Positions 42,781 through 51,223 of a stretch of DNA of 64,000 bases are shown one piece after another; position 1 is the stretch's first letter, and every line of letters starts with the position of its first letter. The stretch is from Agrobacterium vaccinii. GTDB lineage: Bacteria; Pseudomonadota; Alphaproteobacteria; Rhizobiales; Rhizobiaceae. The stretch covers positions 1,426,001 through 1,490,000 of the forward strand of contig NZ_CP054150.1 in NCBI RefSeq assembly GCF_021310995.1. Reading direction: 5' to 3'. Under the pieces are notes generated by a model, which did not search any database, was not told where the DNA came from, and was given only the letters and a program-made list of their open reading frames with translations. Position numbers and translations under genes: made by a program.

Positions 42781-43521
42781 TCAATGGACGCCGATGTCGC
42801 TCTGCGTATCCGACTCCAGTTGCAGGCACGCTGGCCAAAGTGGCGTCTTGTGGAAGGATCCGTCCTGGAGGAACGTGAGCCCCTCTCGTGCCTCGTAGAG
42901 CAGGCCCAGCCAGCACAAGCGTCGAAAGACACCATACTGAAGATCGGATTTCAGTTCCCAGGCTTCCAGGGTCATTTCGGTCTCAGACAGGGGCGCGAAG
43001 TCTGGCTTGAGGATCTTCACAACCTGCAATGGCGTGCACCCTTCTCTGGCCTTGATATTGAGAAGATTGAGGAACATGCGCCACCAGCGTAACCGTGCTC
43101 GGACCTCCTCTTCCCGTTCGGTGTCGTGGACATAGGAATAGAGATAATCCGTGGCAATCAGATCAAAGAAGGCGTTCGGGTCCAGCAGAAACTCCCGGCC
43201 GCGTTTGGTTGGCAGCAGCACATTCTTTTTCCGGCGAAGGAATTTTAGATGACGGGTCATGTCGCGCACGACCCAGAGCGGCGGCATGTCGCTTTCGTTC
43301 AGGACTTTGTTCATGCTGTATAGGTCTTCGGCCGTAAACCCTGGCCAGAGGAAGTGCACGGCGGCCCAATGCACGAACTTGCGGTTTATGGCGCCGGTCG
43401 CTGTCAATCCTATGCCACTTTCGCCGTCAGCATAGGCGACGGACAAAAGCATACCGCGAAGAAGTGGTGAAAGCGCGGCCACGTCGACGTTGCCGTGCAA
43501 CTTGATTTCCGGAAGCATCAT
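42781..43521 (-). CDS. Conserved hypothetical protein, ends beside the ISNCY transposase
   Basis: The 246-residue protein starts MMLPEIKLHGNVDVAALSPLLRGM and has helical, winged-helix-like parts (FHKTPLWP end; DMTRHLKFLRRKKNVLLPTKRGREFL near 90). It resembles, from memory, a rhizobial protein type often found with plasmid pRiA4b ORF-3-like genes; this is not certain. GGGA lies about 10 bases before the double ATG. It converges with the transposase, with only 5 bases between stops. Either the IS inserted at its end, or it is a passenger of the element. It may have lost its natural C-terminus. Confidence 0.6.
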   Translation of the reverse strand: MMLPEIKLHGNVDVAALSPLLRGMLLSVAYADGESGIGLTATGAINRKFVHWAAVHFLWPGFTAEDLYSMNKVLNESDMPPLWVVRDMTRHLKFLRRKKNVLLPTKRGREFLLDPNAFFDLIATDYLYSYVHDTEREEEVRARLRWWRMFLNLLNIKAREGCTPLQVVKILKPDFAPLSETEMTLEAWELKSDLQYGVFRRLCWLGLLYEAREGLTFLQDGSFHKTPLWPACLQLESDTQSDIGVH

Positions 43522-43755
43522 GCCGCTTTGATCCCTACCCGCCCGATGCAGGTGCAAAACGATTATCAACTGGCTATGAGATAATTGCTACTGAGGAAGC
43601 TAAAGCCGAGGAGGGAGTTCTATCATCCGCCCCCTCCCTACCCTTGCAACCCGGGCCAGCCGGTCCGGTCGGGGGCTGATCGGTATCGCCAGTGTCGCAT
43701 TTCTAATGGGCCAGCGGCGTCGCAGCTCTAACCAGCTTTGACATTCTATGTAGCC

Positions 43756-43784
43756 GGGGTGGGCGATGACGGCGGACCCACCCC
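43756..43784 (+). terminator. GC-rich hairpin upstream of the catalase promoter
   Basis: GGGGTGGG, 13 bases, CCCACCCC, followed by TTCAGTTTT. It could stop transcription arriving from the left before the catalase promoter at 43794. Confidence 0.35.
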
Positions 43785-43793
43785 TTCAGTTTT

Positions 43794-43818
43794 GGAACAA
43801 ACTCAAACTCGCAGGGTT
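43794..43818 (+). promoter_or_regulatory. EcfG-type promoter of the catalase-family gene
   Basis: GGAAC, 16 bases, GGTT, one base off the EcfG general-stress consensus. The -10 ends 25 bases before the start at 43844, leaving a short leader of about 18 bases. Confidence 0.6.
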
Positions 43819-43843
43819 TTCTGGGAAATCAGAGGAGCCCCAC

Positions 43844-44920
43844 ATGCCGATATCGCAGCCAGTTCGCTTTTCTCCCGATCTTGAAGAGATCAAGCCTGAT
43901 GAACAGGAAACGATCCAAGGTCTCAATGAAACCTTCGACACGATCCTTCAAAAGACCGCCAGCGATTACGGTCATGCTGTGAGGTCGGTGCATGCCAAGT
44001 CCCATGGCATTCTTCAGGGCACGCTTGACGTCAAAGACGATCTCCCACCTGAACTTGCCCAAGGCTTATTTGCTAGACCCGGCAGTTACACCGTGTTCAT
44101 GCGTATATCGACGAACGCTGGCGATATTCTCCCCGATGCGATTTCTCTGCCCCGTGGCATGGCCATAAAAGTCGTGGGCGTGGATGGCGAACGCCTCCCC
44201 GATGCGGCAGGCCGCAGCCAGGATTTTGTCATGGTCAACGGCCCCGTGTTTCAAGCCAAAACCGCTGACAAATTTCTCGGCAGTCTGAAAATGCTTGCTA
44301 AGACCACCGACAAAATGGAAGGTACGAAAAAGGCGATGTCGAGTGTGCTTCAGGTGGTCAACAGCGCGATGGAGGCCGTGGGACTGTCCAGCTCCACGGT
44401 TCAATCGATGGGTGGCGCTCCGAATGTTGATCCGCTGGGAGAAACCTATTTCAGCGTGACGCCTTTCCGATATGGCGACCACGTCGCGAAATTCAGTCTC
44501 AAGCCCATTTCTCACGATCTAATCGAGCTCAGCGGTAGAGAGATCGATACCAGCACCGGCGAAGACGCTATTCGCGACACTGTGCAGGCCGAAATGAAGA
44601 CGATTTCAGGACAATGGGAATTCCAGGTTCAGCTCTGTCGTGACATGAAGGCTCAACCCATCGAAGATCCAACGGTCGAGTGGGACCAAGCGGAGGCTCC
44701 CTTCGTAACTGTTGCGACCATAACGGCGGCTCCACAGGACAGTTGGAGCGAAGAGCAGGTCAAGCGGGTGGACGAAGAAATGCGCTTTAGTGTCTGGACC
44801 GGATTGGCTGCGCATCAGCCGCTTGGAAATATCAATCGCGCGCGAAAAGAACCTTACGAACACTCTGCTAAGTTCCGGGCGCATTTCAACGGCTGTCCTG
44901 TCCACGAACCGCAACAATAG
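43844..44920 (+). CDS. Catalase-family haem protein (SrpA/y4iL-like)
   Basis: The 358-residue protein belongs to the small catalase-related group, shorter than true catalases (about 480-500). The distal His lies in AVRSVHAKSHGILQG near 50, followed by the strand YTVFMRISTNAGD and LPRGMAIKVVG; the haem-proximal end carries FSVWTGLAAHQPLGNINRARKEPYEHSAKFR. Such enzymes act as catalase or peroxidase on small or organic hydroperoxides, in the cytosol. The ATG at 43844 has GAGGAG 6 bases upstream and fits the promoter at 43794; the frame extends 26 codons further but through the promoter. Stress-induced expression is likely. Confidence 0.85.
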   Translation: MPISQPVRFSPDLEEIKPDEQETIQGLNETFDTILQKTASDYGHAVRSVHAKSHGILQGTLDVKDDLPPELAQGLFARPGSYTVFMRISTNAGDILPDAISLPRGMAIKVVGVDGERLPDAAGRSQDFVMVNGPVFQAKTADKFLGSLKMLAKTTDKMEGTKKAMSSVLQVVNSAMEAVGLSSSTVQSMGGAPNVDPLGETYFSVTPFRYGDHVAKFSLKPISHDLIELSGREIDTSTGEDAIRDTVQAEMKTISGQWEFQVQLCRDMKAQPIEDPTVEWDQAEAPFVTVATITAAPQDSWSEEQVKRVDEEMRFSVWTGLAAHQPLGNINRARKEPYEHSAKFRAHFNGCPVHEPQQ

Positions 44921-45221
44921 GCGCGGCGTTACTGTAGATAGATCGTGTGGCGATGAGTGTGTGGGGGACGAGTTTCCCCGCGCTAGCTTCGCTACAGAAC
45001 CTGTTGAAGCCCCCGGCCCCATCCGATTTGGCTATGAATTTACTCGCTGCGCCAATATTGCACCTCCCTCCAGCTTTGCCATCATGTGCACGTTGATCCC
45101 GTCGTTCCGCGCTCGCTTTCACCTGACATCCATCCCATTTCGCTCAAGCCAGAAATAACACTTGGGTATTTTCGACTGCAATTCTAAAAGACGTTGGAGT
45201 TCAGTTGAAGAAGAAGTGTTG
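44921..45221. other. Gene-free gap
   Basis: No gene, hairpin or known signal is seen in these 300 bases between the catalase-family and YaiI-type genes. Confidence 0.4.
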
Positions 45222-45668
45222 ATGCCGCAGATTTATGTCGATGCTGATGCGTGTCCGGTGAAGCCGGAGATATTGAGGGTTGCCGAAAGACACGGGCTTG
45301 AGGTGACGTTCGTGGCGAATTCCGGTTTGCGGCCTTCGCGGGATCCTATGGTCAAGAACGTAATCGTCTCCGCGTCGTTCGATGCAGCCGATGACTGGAT
45401 TGCGGAGCGTGCCATCGAGGGCGATATCGTCGTCACCGCCGATGTGCCGCTCGCGGGTCGTTGCGTGGCCAATGGTGCGCAGGTGACCGGACCAACGGGG
45501 CGCGTTTTCGACAAGGCCAATATCGGTATGGCGACGGCCATGCGGGATCTCGGCGCGCACTTGCGGGAAACCGGCGAAAGCAAAGGCTACAACGCAGCGT
45601 TTTCGCCGCGCGACAGGTCTCAGTTTCTTGAAACGCTTGACCGCCTTTGTCGCCGCGTCAAAAAATAG
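45222..45668 (+). CDS. YaiI/YqxD family protein (UPF0178, DUF188)
   Basis: The 148-residue protein starts PQIYVDADACPVK, the family's N-terminal signature, followed by VTFVANSGLRPS, GDIVVTADVPLAGR near 85 and KANIGMATAMRDLGAHLRETGE near 105. The fold is PIN-like with acidic residues (DADACP, TADVPLA), so a nuclease activity is conceivable but unproven. The start at 45222 is preferred because the family begins exactly there. The next gene starts 18 bases after its stop, so they may be co-transcribed. Confidence 0.9.
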   Translation: MPQIYVDADACPVKPEILRVAERHGLEVTFVANSGLRPSRDPMVKNVIVSASFDAADDWIAERAIEGDIVVTADVPLAGRCVANGAQVTGPTGRVFDKANIGMATAMRDLGAHLRETGESKGYNAAFSPRDRSQFLETLDRLCRRVKK

Positions 45669-45686
45669 GCCCTGTTGGAGAACCCC

Positions 45687-46346
45687 ATGCAAACGGCGCA
45701 GCAACACAGTCAATTTGCCAGACATAAACCGTTCCTCGTGGCTTTTATTTTCAGCGCATTGGTGTTGGTTGGCACGATCATCGTGAAGCCATCGCTGGCT
45801 GTCGAATGCGCAGCTGTCGTGTTTTTCCTGACCTATCTGGTCATCGTCGCTTCGCGCCTCCCTCGCCTCACGGCCGCGCATCTGAAAGCGCATGCAGATA
45901 GTGACGACTTGCCAGCGATGGTCATCATCGCCATCACGTTTCTGGCTGTCGGCGTTGCGGTCGCATCGCTGTTTCTGGCGCTCAATCACACCACGGGTGA
46001 AACCGTCTGGTCGCTTACCTTAGCTTTTCTGTCGGTGTTGCTTGGCTGGTTGACCATCCACACCATGACGGCAATGCATTATGCCCACCTCTTCTGGCGC
46101 CCCGCGAAAGCGACGGGAAAGAAGCAGCCACGCGGTGGCATGGATTTCCCAGATACCGACGAGCCCGGTGTCTACGAGTTCCTGTATTTCGCCGTCGTGA
46201 TCGGCATGACCGCCCAGACGTCCGATGTCGCGGTCACCACGACGCCAATGCGCAAGGTGGTGCTTCTGCATTCCATCGTCTCGTTCTTTTTCAACACCGT
46301 GCTCGTTGCGGCAGCCGTCAATGCTGCCGTGTCGCTTGCAGGCTGA
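45687..46346 (+). CDS. DUF1345 family membrane protein
   Basis: The 219-residue protein has about five or six transmembrane helices (PFLVAFIFSALVLVGTIIV; VECAAVVFFLTYLVIVAS; MVIIAITFLAVGVAVASLFL; SLTLAFLSVLLGWLTIHTMTAM). It carries the family's conserved DEPGVYEFLYFAVVIGMTAQTSDVAVTT near residue 160. Function is unknown. GGAG stands 7 bases before the ATG at 45687. It is followed by fghA after 26 bases, so the three genes 45222-47206 could form one transcript. Confidence 0.88.
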   Translation: MQTAQQHSQFARHKPFLVAFIFSALVLVGTIIVKPSLAVECAAVVFFLTYLVIVASRLPRLTAAHLKAHADSDDLPAMVIIAITFLAVGVAVASLFLALNHTTGETVWSLTLAFLSVLLGWLTIHTMTAMHYAHLFWRPAKATGKKQPRGGMDFPDTDEPGVYEFLYFAVVIGMTAQTSDVAVTTTPMRKVVLLHSIVSFFFNTVLVAAAVNAAVSLAG

Positions 46347-46372
46347 GATCGGCCCAAAATCAAGGAATACAC

Positions 46373-47206
46373 ATGAAAATCATCTCTCAAAACACCGCTT
46401 TCGGCGGCATGCAGGGCGTTTTTACGCATGAGTCCGACGTCACCAATTGCGAGATGACATTTGCCGTCTACGTCCCGCTAAAGGCTATTCAGGAGCCCTG
46501 CCCGGTTGTCTGGTATCTTTCAGGTCTGACCTGCACCCACGCCAATGTCATGGACAAGGGCGAATACAGGCGTATGGCGTCAGAGCTTGGCTTGATCGTC
46601 GTCTGCCCCGATACCAGCCCCCGCGGCAGCGATGTGCCCGATGAGTTGACCAACTGGCAGATGGGTAAAGGCGCTGGCTTTTATCTTGATGCGACCGAGA
46701 CGCCATGGGCTGAGAACTACCAGATGTACAGCTACGTTACAGAGGAACTGCCTGCCCTCATCGCGCAGCAGTTTCGCGTAGACATGAACCGGCAGGGGAT
46801 TTTCGGCCATTCCATGGGCGGTCATGGCGCCATGACGATTGCTCTTAAAAATCCGGATCGCTTCAAAAGCTGCTCGGCATTTGCCCCCATCGTCGCGCCG
46901 TCCTCCGCCGACTGGTCGCGCCCTGCCCTCGAAAAATATCTCGGCGAGAACGAGGCCGTCTGGCGTCAGTACGATGCTTGTGCATTGGTCGAAGATGGTG
47001 CGCGCTTCCCCGCCTTCCTTGTCGATCAGGGCAAGGCAGACAATTTTCTTGAAAACGGCCTTCGTCCGTGGCTGTTCGAAGAGGCTATCAAAGGCACGGA
47101 TATCGACCTGACGCTGCGCATGCATGACCGCTACGATCACTCATACTTCTTCATTTCGACCTTCATGGACGATCACCTCAAATGGCATGCGGAGCGTCTT
47201 GGCTGA
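46373..47206 (+). CDS. fghA: S-formylglutathione hydrolase
   Basis: The 277-residue esterase D family enzyme splits S-formylglutathione into formate and glutathione, the last step of glutathione-dependent formaldehyde removal in the cytosol. Signatures are LSGLTCTHANVMDKGEYRRMA near 47, VCPDTSPRG near 76, the nucleophile elbow GHSMGGHGAM (Ser near 147), Asp in FLVDQGKADNFL near 224 and His in MHDRYDHSYFFI near 256. Length matches the family. The glutathione-dependent formaldehyde dehydrogenase gene is not in the window. Confidence 0.95.
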   Translation: MKIISQNTAFGGMQGVFTHESDVTNCEMTFAVYVPLKAIQEPCPVVWYLSGLTCTHANVMDKGEYRRMASELGLIVVCPDTSPRGSDVPDELTNWQMGKGAGFYLDATETPWAENYQMYSYVTEELPALIAQQFRVDMNRQGIFGHSMGGHGAMTIALKNPDRFKSCSAFAPIVAPSSADWSRPALEKYLGENEAVWRQYDACALVEDGARFPAFLVDQGKADNFLENGLRPWLFEEAIKGTDIDLTLRMHDRYDHSYFFISTFMDDHLKWHAERLG

Positions 47207-47213
47207 TCGTTGC

Positions 47214-47705
47214 TCAAAACTTGCCGGGAAAGAGCGCTGTCGCCAGAGGTGATGCGCGGTCGAGGCGGAATTCGGTGAGGACACGGTCCACGATGCCAGT
47301 CGCCAGCTCGTGATCGATGGCGGCTTTGTCGATTCCGATGATGGTTGCCGTGAATTTCGTTTCGGCGACCACTTCACCGGTCTGCACCGCTGCTGCACGA
47401 ACCACGACGCGCGCAGCTGCACGTTCACCGAACATGAACGAGCCTCGGTCGACGGAGATGAGCCGTATCGTCAGCACCACGCGCGGGCGGGTCTTGTCCC
47501 GCGTGGTGGATTTGATGGCGTTCGACATCTGGTAGTGGATGGACTGCATCAACTCCGGTGAAATATCCGGCCTAGCAGCCACGAATGCACCGCGCACGTC
47601 ATAAAGCAGCCTCTCACCCTCGCCTGCTTTCGGCTCCAGCCTGAAAGACATGAGCGCAAGAGACGCCAGCATGATGATGCCGAGACGCTGCAGCGAGTGG
47701 TGCAT
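47214..47705 (-). CDS. Exported hypothetical protein
   Basis: The 163-residue product has an N-terminal hydrophobic helix (LGIIMLASLALMSF), probably a signal peptide, and a mature part of alternating strands and helices (RPRVVLTIRLISVDRG; GERAAARVVVRAAAV; AAIDHELATGIVDRVLTEFRLDRA). The layout resembles periplasmic DUF4410/YajG-like lipoproteins but no lipobox Cys is seen. It converges with fghA with 7 bases between stops. Function unknown. Confidence 0.7.
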   Translation of the reverse strand: MHHSLQRLGIIMLASLALMSFRLEPKAGEGERLLYDVRGAFVAARPDISPELMQSIHYQMSNAIKSTTRDKTRPRVVLTIRLISVDRGSFMFGERAAARVVVRAAAVQTGEVVAETKFTATIIGIDKAAIDHELATGIVDRVLTEFRLDRASPLATALFPGKF

Positions 47706-47769
47706 GATAGACGCTTCCCCCCAACGTCAGGTTAGGCATCTATCATCATCTTTTACGGTTAGAAAAGCG

Positions 47770-48573
47770 TTAAACCCTGATAGCACCATCGCGTGCAGCG
47801 ACCAGCACGGCCAATGCCGCGCGCATGTCAACAAGCCTTGCAGCCCGCCTTATCTGCGCTTCCTCGTCTTCGCCCCACTGCTCGGATGTCCAGTCTTCGT
47901 CAAGATGCGCAAGTGCCCAGATTTCCTCAAGGCTGCGCACGCCTTCGGCCAGCGCAAGCGCCAGAATGGCAGACCCTGTCAACGCCGTCATGGTGTGCAA
48001 CGCTGCAAGCTCTATCGCGGTATCATACTTGCGCAGGGTCACGGCAAAGGCGGCGACGGCTTCGCGCGGCTGCTCCTGATGAATGACGCCTTCGACCAGA
48101 ATGAACCGTGCGCCAAGCGTCTGTGCGGCCCAGTCGATGATCGGATCCCACTGGTCCGTCTGGCGCTCCACCAGCGCAGCGGGTTCTGCGGCGCGGTAAC
48201 ACAAGAGATCGCTTGAGGAGAACCGCAAGATGTCTTCGAACACAGCCTGCGTATCAGCTGCGATGCCATCGATGGCCGTGTTGACGTGCCGAGAAATCGG
48301 CATGATGGTAGGGTTTACCACCTCAGCCTGTGCATCCCACTCATCTCTCAGCAGTTGCGCAAGGGCACGTGTCGGCACGGTCAGCGCGTGTTTCGCAGGT
48401 GTCCGCATGGTCTTGCCATCGAGAAGAACGGTGAAGACACCCTCCTCCATTTCCCCAACCGACACATCCTTGTAGAAACGCTTCGGCAAGGGCTTCTGCA
48501 TCTGGATTTGCGAGCGGCGAATGGGGTCGGGATGGCTTAGGCCTTCGGTCAGATCGTTCAAAAGGTCACGCAT
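47770..48573 (-). CDS. ATP12-family chaperone (F1-ATPase assembly)
   Basis: The 267-residue protein contains the ATP12 core: PLPKRFYKDVSVGEMEEGVFTVLLDGKTMRTPAKHAL (about 28-64), LLRDEWDAQAEVVNPTIMPISRHVNTAIDG (about 73-102) and SSDLLCYRAAEPAALVERQTDQWDPIIDWA. In mitochondria ATP12 helps fold the alpha subunit of F1-ATPase; the alphaproteobacterial homologue is taken to do the same in the cytosol. It is the last gene of the leftward group crcB, rlu, HAD, ATP12, starting 12 bases after the HAD stop. Confidence 0.92.
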   Translation of the reverse strand: MRDLLNDLTEGLSHPDPIRRSQIQMQKPLPKRFYKDVSVGEMEEGVFTVLLDGKTMRTPAKHALTVPTRALAQLLRDEWDAQAEVVNPTIMPISRHVNTAIDGIAADTQAVFEDILRFSSSDLLCYRAAEPAALVERQTDQWDPIIDWAAQTLGARFILVEGVIHQEQPREAVAAFAVTLRKYDTAIELAALHTMTALTGSAILALALAEGVRSLEEIWALAHLDEDWTSEQWGEDEEAQIRRAARLVDMRAALAVLVAARDGAIRV

Positions 48574-48585
48574 GATACGTCCTCA

Positions 48586-49242
48586 TCAGCCCGGTATGTG
48601 GCCGGGAATTTCGCTGGGATGGTTGACGATGGCGTCTGCTCCGGCGTTCCAGAGATCATCAACGGACGCGTAGCCCCAGGCGACGCCAATGGCTTTTGCG
48701 CCCGCCGCTTTTGCCATCTGCATATCATAGATGGCATCGCCGATCACGATCGTATCGGCTGGCACCATGCCGGTCTCGCTGCAGCATTCCGTCACCATGG
48801 CCGGATGCGGCTTGGAAGGGCAATCATCCGCCGTGCGCGATACGATGAAATGCTGGCGGAAACCATGCGTATCCATGATCAGGTTAAGGCCCCGGCGAGA
48901 CTTGCCAGTGACAGCCCCCATCAGCAGTTCCTGGCGTTTGGCCAGCGTATCGATCATGGCGTGAATGCCGTCGAACATTGGCTCTTCAAAGCCCGGTTCA
49001 GCTCGCGTTGCCGCAAAGATGGCTTTGTAATGCGCCGTCATGGCAATCGCTTCGTCATCCACATGCGGCTTTCCCTGCATGCGAGCGATGGCGATGTCCA
49101 ATGTGAGCCCGATGATCGACTTCGTCAGCGCGACATCTGGGCGATCATAGCCGAAATGCACGAAGGTGCGGGCCATGACCTCATGAATAAGGCCGACGCT
49201 GTCCACCAGCGTACCATCGCAATCGAAGAGAACCAGTTTCAT
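48586..49242 (-). CDS. HAD-family phosphatase, phosphoglycolate phosphatase-like
   Basis: The 218-residue HAD-IA protein has motif I FDCDGTLVDS (7-16; nucleophile Asp8, acid/base Asp10), motif II AVTGKSRRG near 110, motif III Lys in CPSKPHPAM near 142 and motif IV VIGDAIYDMQMAKAAGA near 167. The cap is the small helical type. Such enzymes dephosphorylate phosphoglycolate or nucleotides. Its ATG overlaps the stop of the pseudouridine synthase gene as ATGA, and ATP12 follows, an arrangement often kept in Rhizobiaceae. The true substrate is not known. Confidence 0.88.
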   Translation of the reverse strand: MKLVLFDCDGTLVDSVGLIHEVMARTFVHFGYDRPDVALTKSIIGLTLDIAIARMQGKPHVDDEAIAMTAHYKAIFAATRAEPGFEEPMFDGIHAMIDTLAKRQELLMGAVTGKSRRGLNLIMDTHGFRQHFIVSRTADDCPSKPHPAMVTECCSETGMVPADTIVIGDAIYDMQMAKAAGAKAIGVAWGYASVDDLWNAGADAIVNHPSEIPGHIPG

Positions 49243-50231
49243 TCGTCGTCCCTGTCACCATCGGCCACGTCAAGACCGAGCAGATTCCACGTCTGCACCA
49301 TGTGCGGTGGCAACGGTGCGGTCACACGCAGGCGTCCACCGGATGGATGCGGAATGTCGATCTTGCGCGCATGCAGGTGCAGGCGTTTCTGGACGCCGCC
49401 GGGGAAATCCCAATTGACGTCCTCGATGTAATATTTGGGATCGCCGATGATTGGATGGCCCATATGCAGTGCGTGAACACGCAGCTGGTGGGTACGGCCC
49501 GTATAGGGCTCCATTTCCAGCCATGCCAGATTTTGCGCCGCCGTATCGATAACGCGGTAATAAGAGATCGCGTGATCGGCGCCCTCCTCACCGTGCTTGG
49601 CAATGCGCATGCGATCACCATCCGGTGTCTGTTCCTTTACCAGCCAGCTTGAAATCTTGTCCTGATGCTTGCGCGGCACGCCCTTGACCAGCGACCAGTA
49701 GGTCTTTTTGGTGTCGCGCTCACGAAACGCAGCGGTCAACTTTTGCGCTGCACCTCTGGTGCGGGCAACAACCAGCACGCCTGACGTATCGCGGTCAATG
49801 CGGTGGACAAGACGCGGCTTTTCACCCTTGGAACTCGTCCATGCTTCCAGCAGCCCATCGATATGACGGTTGATGCCGGAGCCGCCCTGCACGGCAATGC
49901 CAGCAGGCTTGTTGAACACGAAGACTTTTTCGTCTTCATGCAGCAGCATGCGCTTCAACAGATCGACGTCGTCGGAATTCTTGAGGTCGCTGGAGCTGAT
50001 CGGTCCACCCTTGACCTTCGCATCGACATCAAGCGGCGGAACGCGCACGGTCTGTCCGGCTTCCACACGCGCATCGGTCTTGACGCGGCCACCATCGACA
50101 CGCACCTGCCCGGAGCGCATCAGTTTTTGCAGCGGACCAAAGCCTAAGCCCGGATAGTGGATCTTGAACCAGCGGTCGAGGCGCATTCCGGCTTCTTCAG
50201 GCTCAACCTTGATGTGCTCGATACCTGCCAT
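49239..50231 (-). CDS. RluC/RluD-family rRNA pseudouridine synthase
   Basis: The 330-residue protein begins with an S4 RNA-binding domain (GMRLDRWFKIHYPGLGFGPLQKLMRSGQVRVDG, about 15-50) and has the catalytic motif RLVHRIDRDTSGVLVVARTRGAA near 140 with the nucleophilic Asp, and GRTHQLRVHALHMGHPIIGDPKY near 255. It converts uridine to pseudouridine in 23S rRNA; whether the RluC or RluD target cannot be told. The ATG at 50231 fits the domain start (GGAA upstream); the frame runs on to 50603 across crcB in another frame and that part is not real. Confidence 0.92.
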   Translation of the reverse strand: MAGIEHIKVEPEEAGMRLDRWFKIHYPGLGFGPLQKLMRSGQVRVDGGRVKTDARVEAGQTVRVPPLDVDAKVKGGPISSSDLKNSDDVDLLKRMLLHEDEKVFVFNKPAGIAVQGGSGINRHIDGLLEAWTSSKGEKPRLVHRIDRDTSGVLVVARTRGAAQKLTAAFRERDTKKTYWSLVKGVPRKHQDKISSWLVKEQTPDGDRMRIAKHGEEGADHAISYYRVIDTAAQNLAWLEMEPYTGRTHQLRVHALHMGHPIIGDPKYYIEDVNWDFPGGVQKRLHLHARKIDIPHPSGGRLRVTAPLPPHMVQTWNLLGLDVADGDRDDE

Positions 50232-50293
50232 GGCAATTCCATTCTTTCTTTTCTCAACTCCGCATCCTTGGTGTGCGGTATTTTCCGTTGCCT

Positions 50294-50671
50294 TTAGAAC
50301 AAAGCGCGGCCCAAGGCCAGCCCGGCGAAGATTGCAGCGAAAGAAACGACGAGACTGGCCAGCAGATAGACCGCCGCCAGCCCCAAATCTCCGCGCTCGA
50401 ACAGCACGACGGCGTCCAGCGTAAACGAAGACCATGTGGTGAAGCCGCCGAGAATGCCGGTGACGATGAACACCCGCACTTCCGAAGACGCATCGAACCT
50501 GCGCGCTATTATCTCGACCATCAAACCAATGAAAAATGCCCCGACAACGTTGACGGTGATCGTGCCCCACGGAAAGTTCGGACCCGCCAGCTTCACGCCC
50601 CAAACGCCGACCAGATAGCGTGCCACGGAACCGATTGCGCCGCCAATGGCAACGAGAGCGATATTGAGCAT
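50294..50671 (-). CDS. crcB: Fluoride channel CrcB (Fluc)
   Basis: The 125-residue membrane protein has four transmembrane helices and the family signatures GGAIGSVARYLVG (9-21), GTITVNVVGAFFIGLMV near 38 and the central GILGGFTTWSSFTLD near 73. Two subunits form a pore that exports fluoride through the inner membrane. GGAG precedes the ATG at 50671. No fluoride riboswitch pattern is visible upstream. It leads the leftward group with the pseudouridine synthase gene 62 bases downstream. Confidence 0.95.
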   Translation of the reverse strand: MLNIALVAIGGAIGSVARYLVGVWGVKLAGPNFPWGTITVNVVGAFFIGLMVEIIARRFDASSEVRVFIVTGILGGFTTWSSFTLDAVVLFERGDLGLAAVYLLASLVVSFAAIFAGLALGRALF

Positions 50672-50755
50672 GGGAAATCTCCGGTCATGAAACGGCGGCT
50701 GGGCGCAGCGTGTTCGATCTTTACGACAAACTCGCAGCAAGCGAAATTCCCGAAG

Positions 50756-50781
50756 GGAACTATATGCGTAAAAAAGAGGTT
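50756..50781 (+). promoter_or_regulatory. Possible EcfG-type promoter of the 95-residue gene
   Basis: GGAAC, 17 bases, GGTT, about 100 bases before the start at 50885. The match is weaker than the others and the leader would be long. Confidence 0.3.
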
Positions 50782-50884
50782 TTCGAAATCGTTAAAACAC
50801 CGATCAAATGCAACCCTTGGATTTAATCGGGAAGAAAGTCGCCGATGATAAAATCATTCGATTAAACAGCAGGAGGGTGTTCGC

Positions 50885-51172
50885 ATGGTGCAAATTTTGT
50901 CAGTTTCGGCGACCACCGCTGGTTATGTTGCAGATAGCATCAAGGCCACCCAGCGTGCGTCGCGAAAAACGGAAATCGAGCAAGCCAAGCGCGAACTCGT
51001 GCGAAAGACCAGCCAGGTTCAGGACACTCAGGTCAGTTCCCTCTCGACTGCCGTCACACAGCCTGCCCTGTCACTGCACTTCATGACGGCGGGACAGCAG
51101 CACAATCCCCAAGCCACCCTTGAAGAGGTCATAGAAGCCTACGAGGAAAACAAGGGCCGCTCTGAAATCTAA
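50885..51172 (+). CDS. Small hypothetical protein
   Basis: The 95-residue product starts MVQILSVSATTAGYVADSIKA, has a charged helix (RKTEIEQAKRELVRKTSQV) and ends EEVIEAYEENKGRSEI. No membrane helix, signal or catalytic motif is seen. AGGAGGG stands 6 bases before the ATG, the best ribosome site of the region, so I take it as real. It is followed by a strong bidirectional terminator at 51187. Function unknown. Confidence 0.65.
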   Translation: MVQILSVSATTAGYVADSIKATQRASRKTEIEQAKRELVRKTSQVQDTQVSSLSTAVTQPALSLHFMTAGQQHNPQATLEEVIEAYEENKGRSEI

Positions 51173-51186
51173 TTCAACGACAGAAG

Positions 51187-51218
51187 AAAGCTGCCGGGAC
51201 TTATTGCCCGGCAGCTTT
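51187..51218. terminator. Bidirectional rho-independent terminator
   Basis: AAAGCTGCCGGG, eight bases, CCCGGCAGCTTT is a perfect 12-bp stem followed by T residues on the plus strand and preceded by A residues on it. It lies between two convergent genes (50885 and 51224) and can serve both. Confidence 0.85.
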
Positions 51219-51223
51219 TTGAT

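Noticed and set aside
40456..43610. Shared 10-mer TTGCTACTGA on both sides of the ISNCY gene
   Set aside because: The two copies are in direct orientation with unrelated flanks, and a 10-base match over this distance is plausible by chance; not taken as element ends.
50672..50800. Fluoride riboswitch upstream of crcB
   Set aside because: The conserved crcB-motif bases are not present in either strand of the leader.
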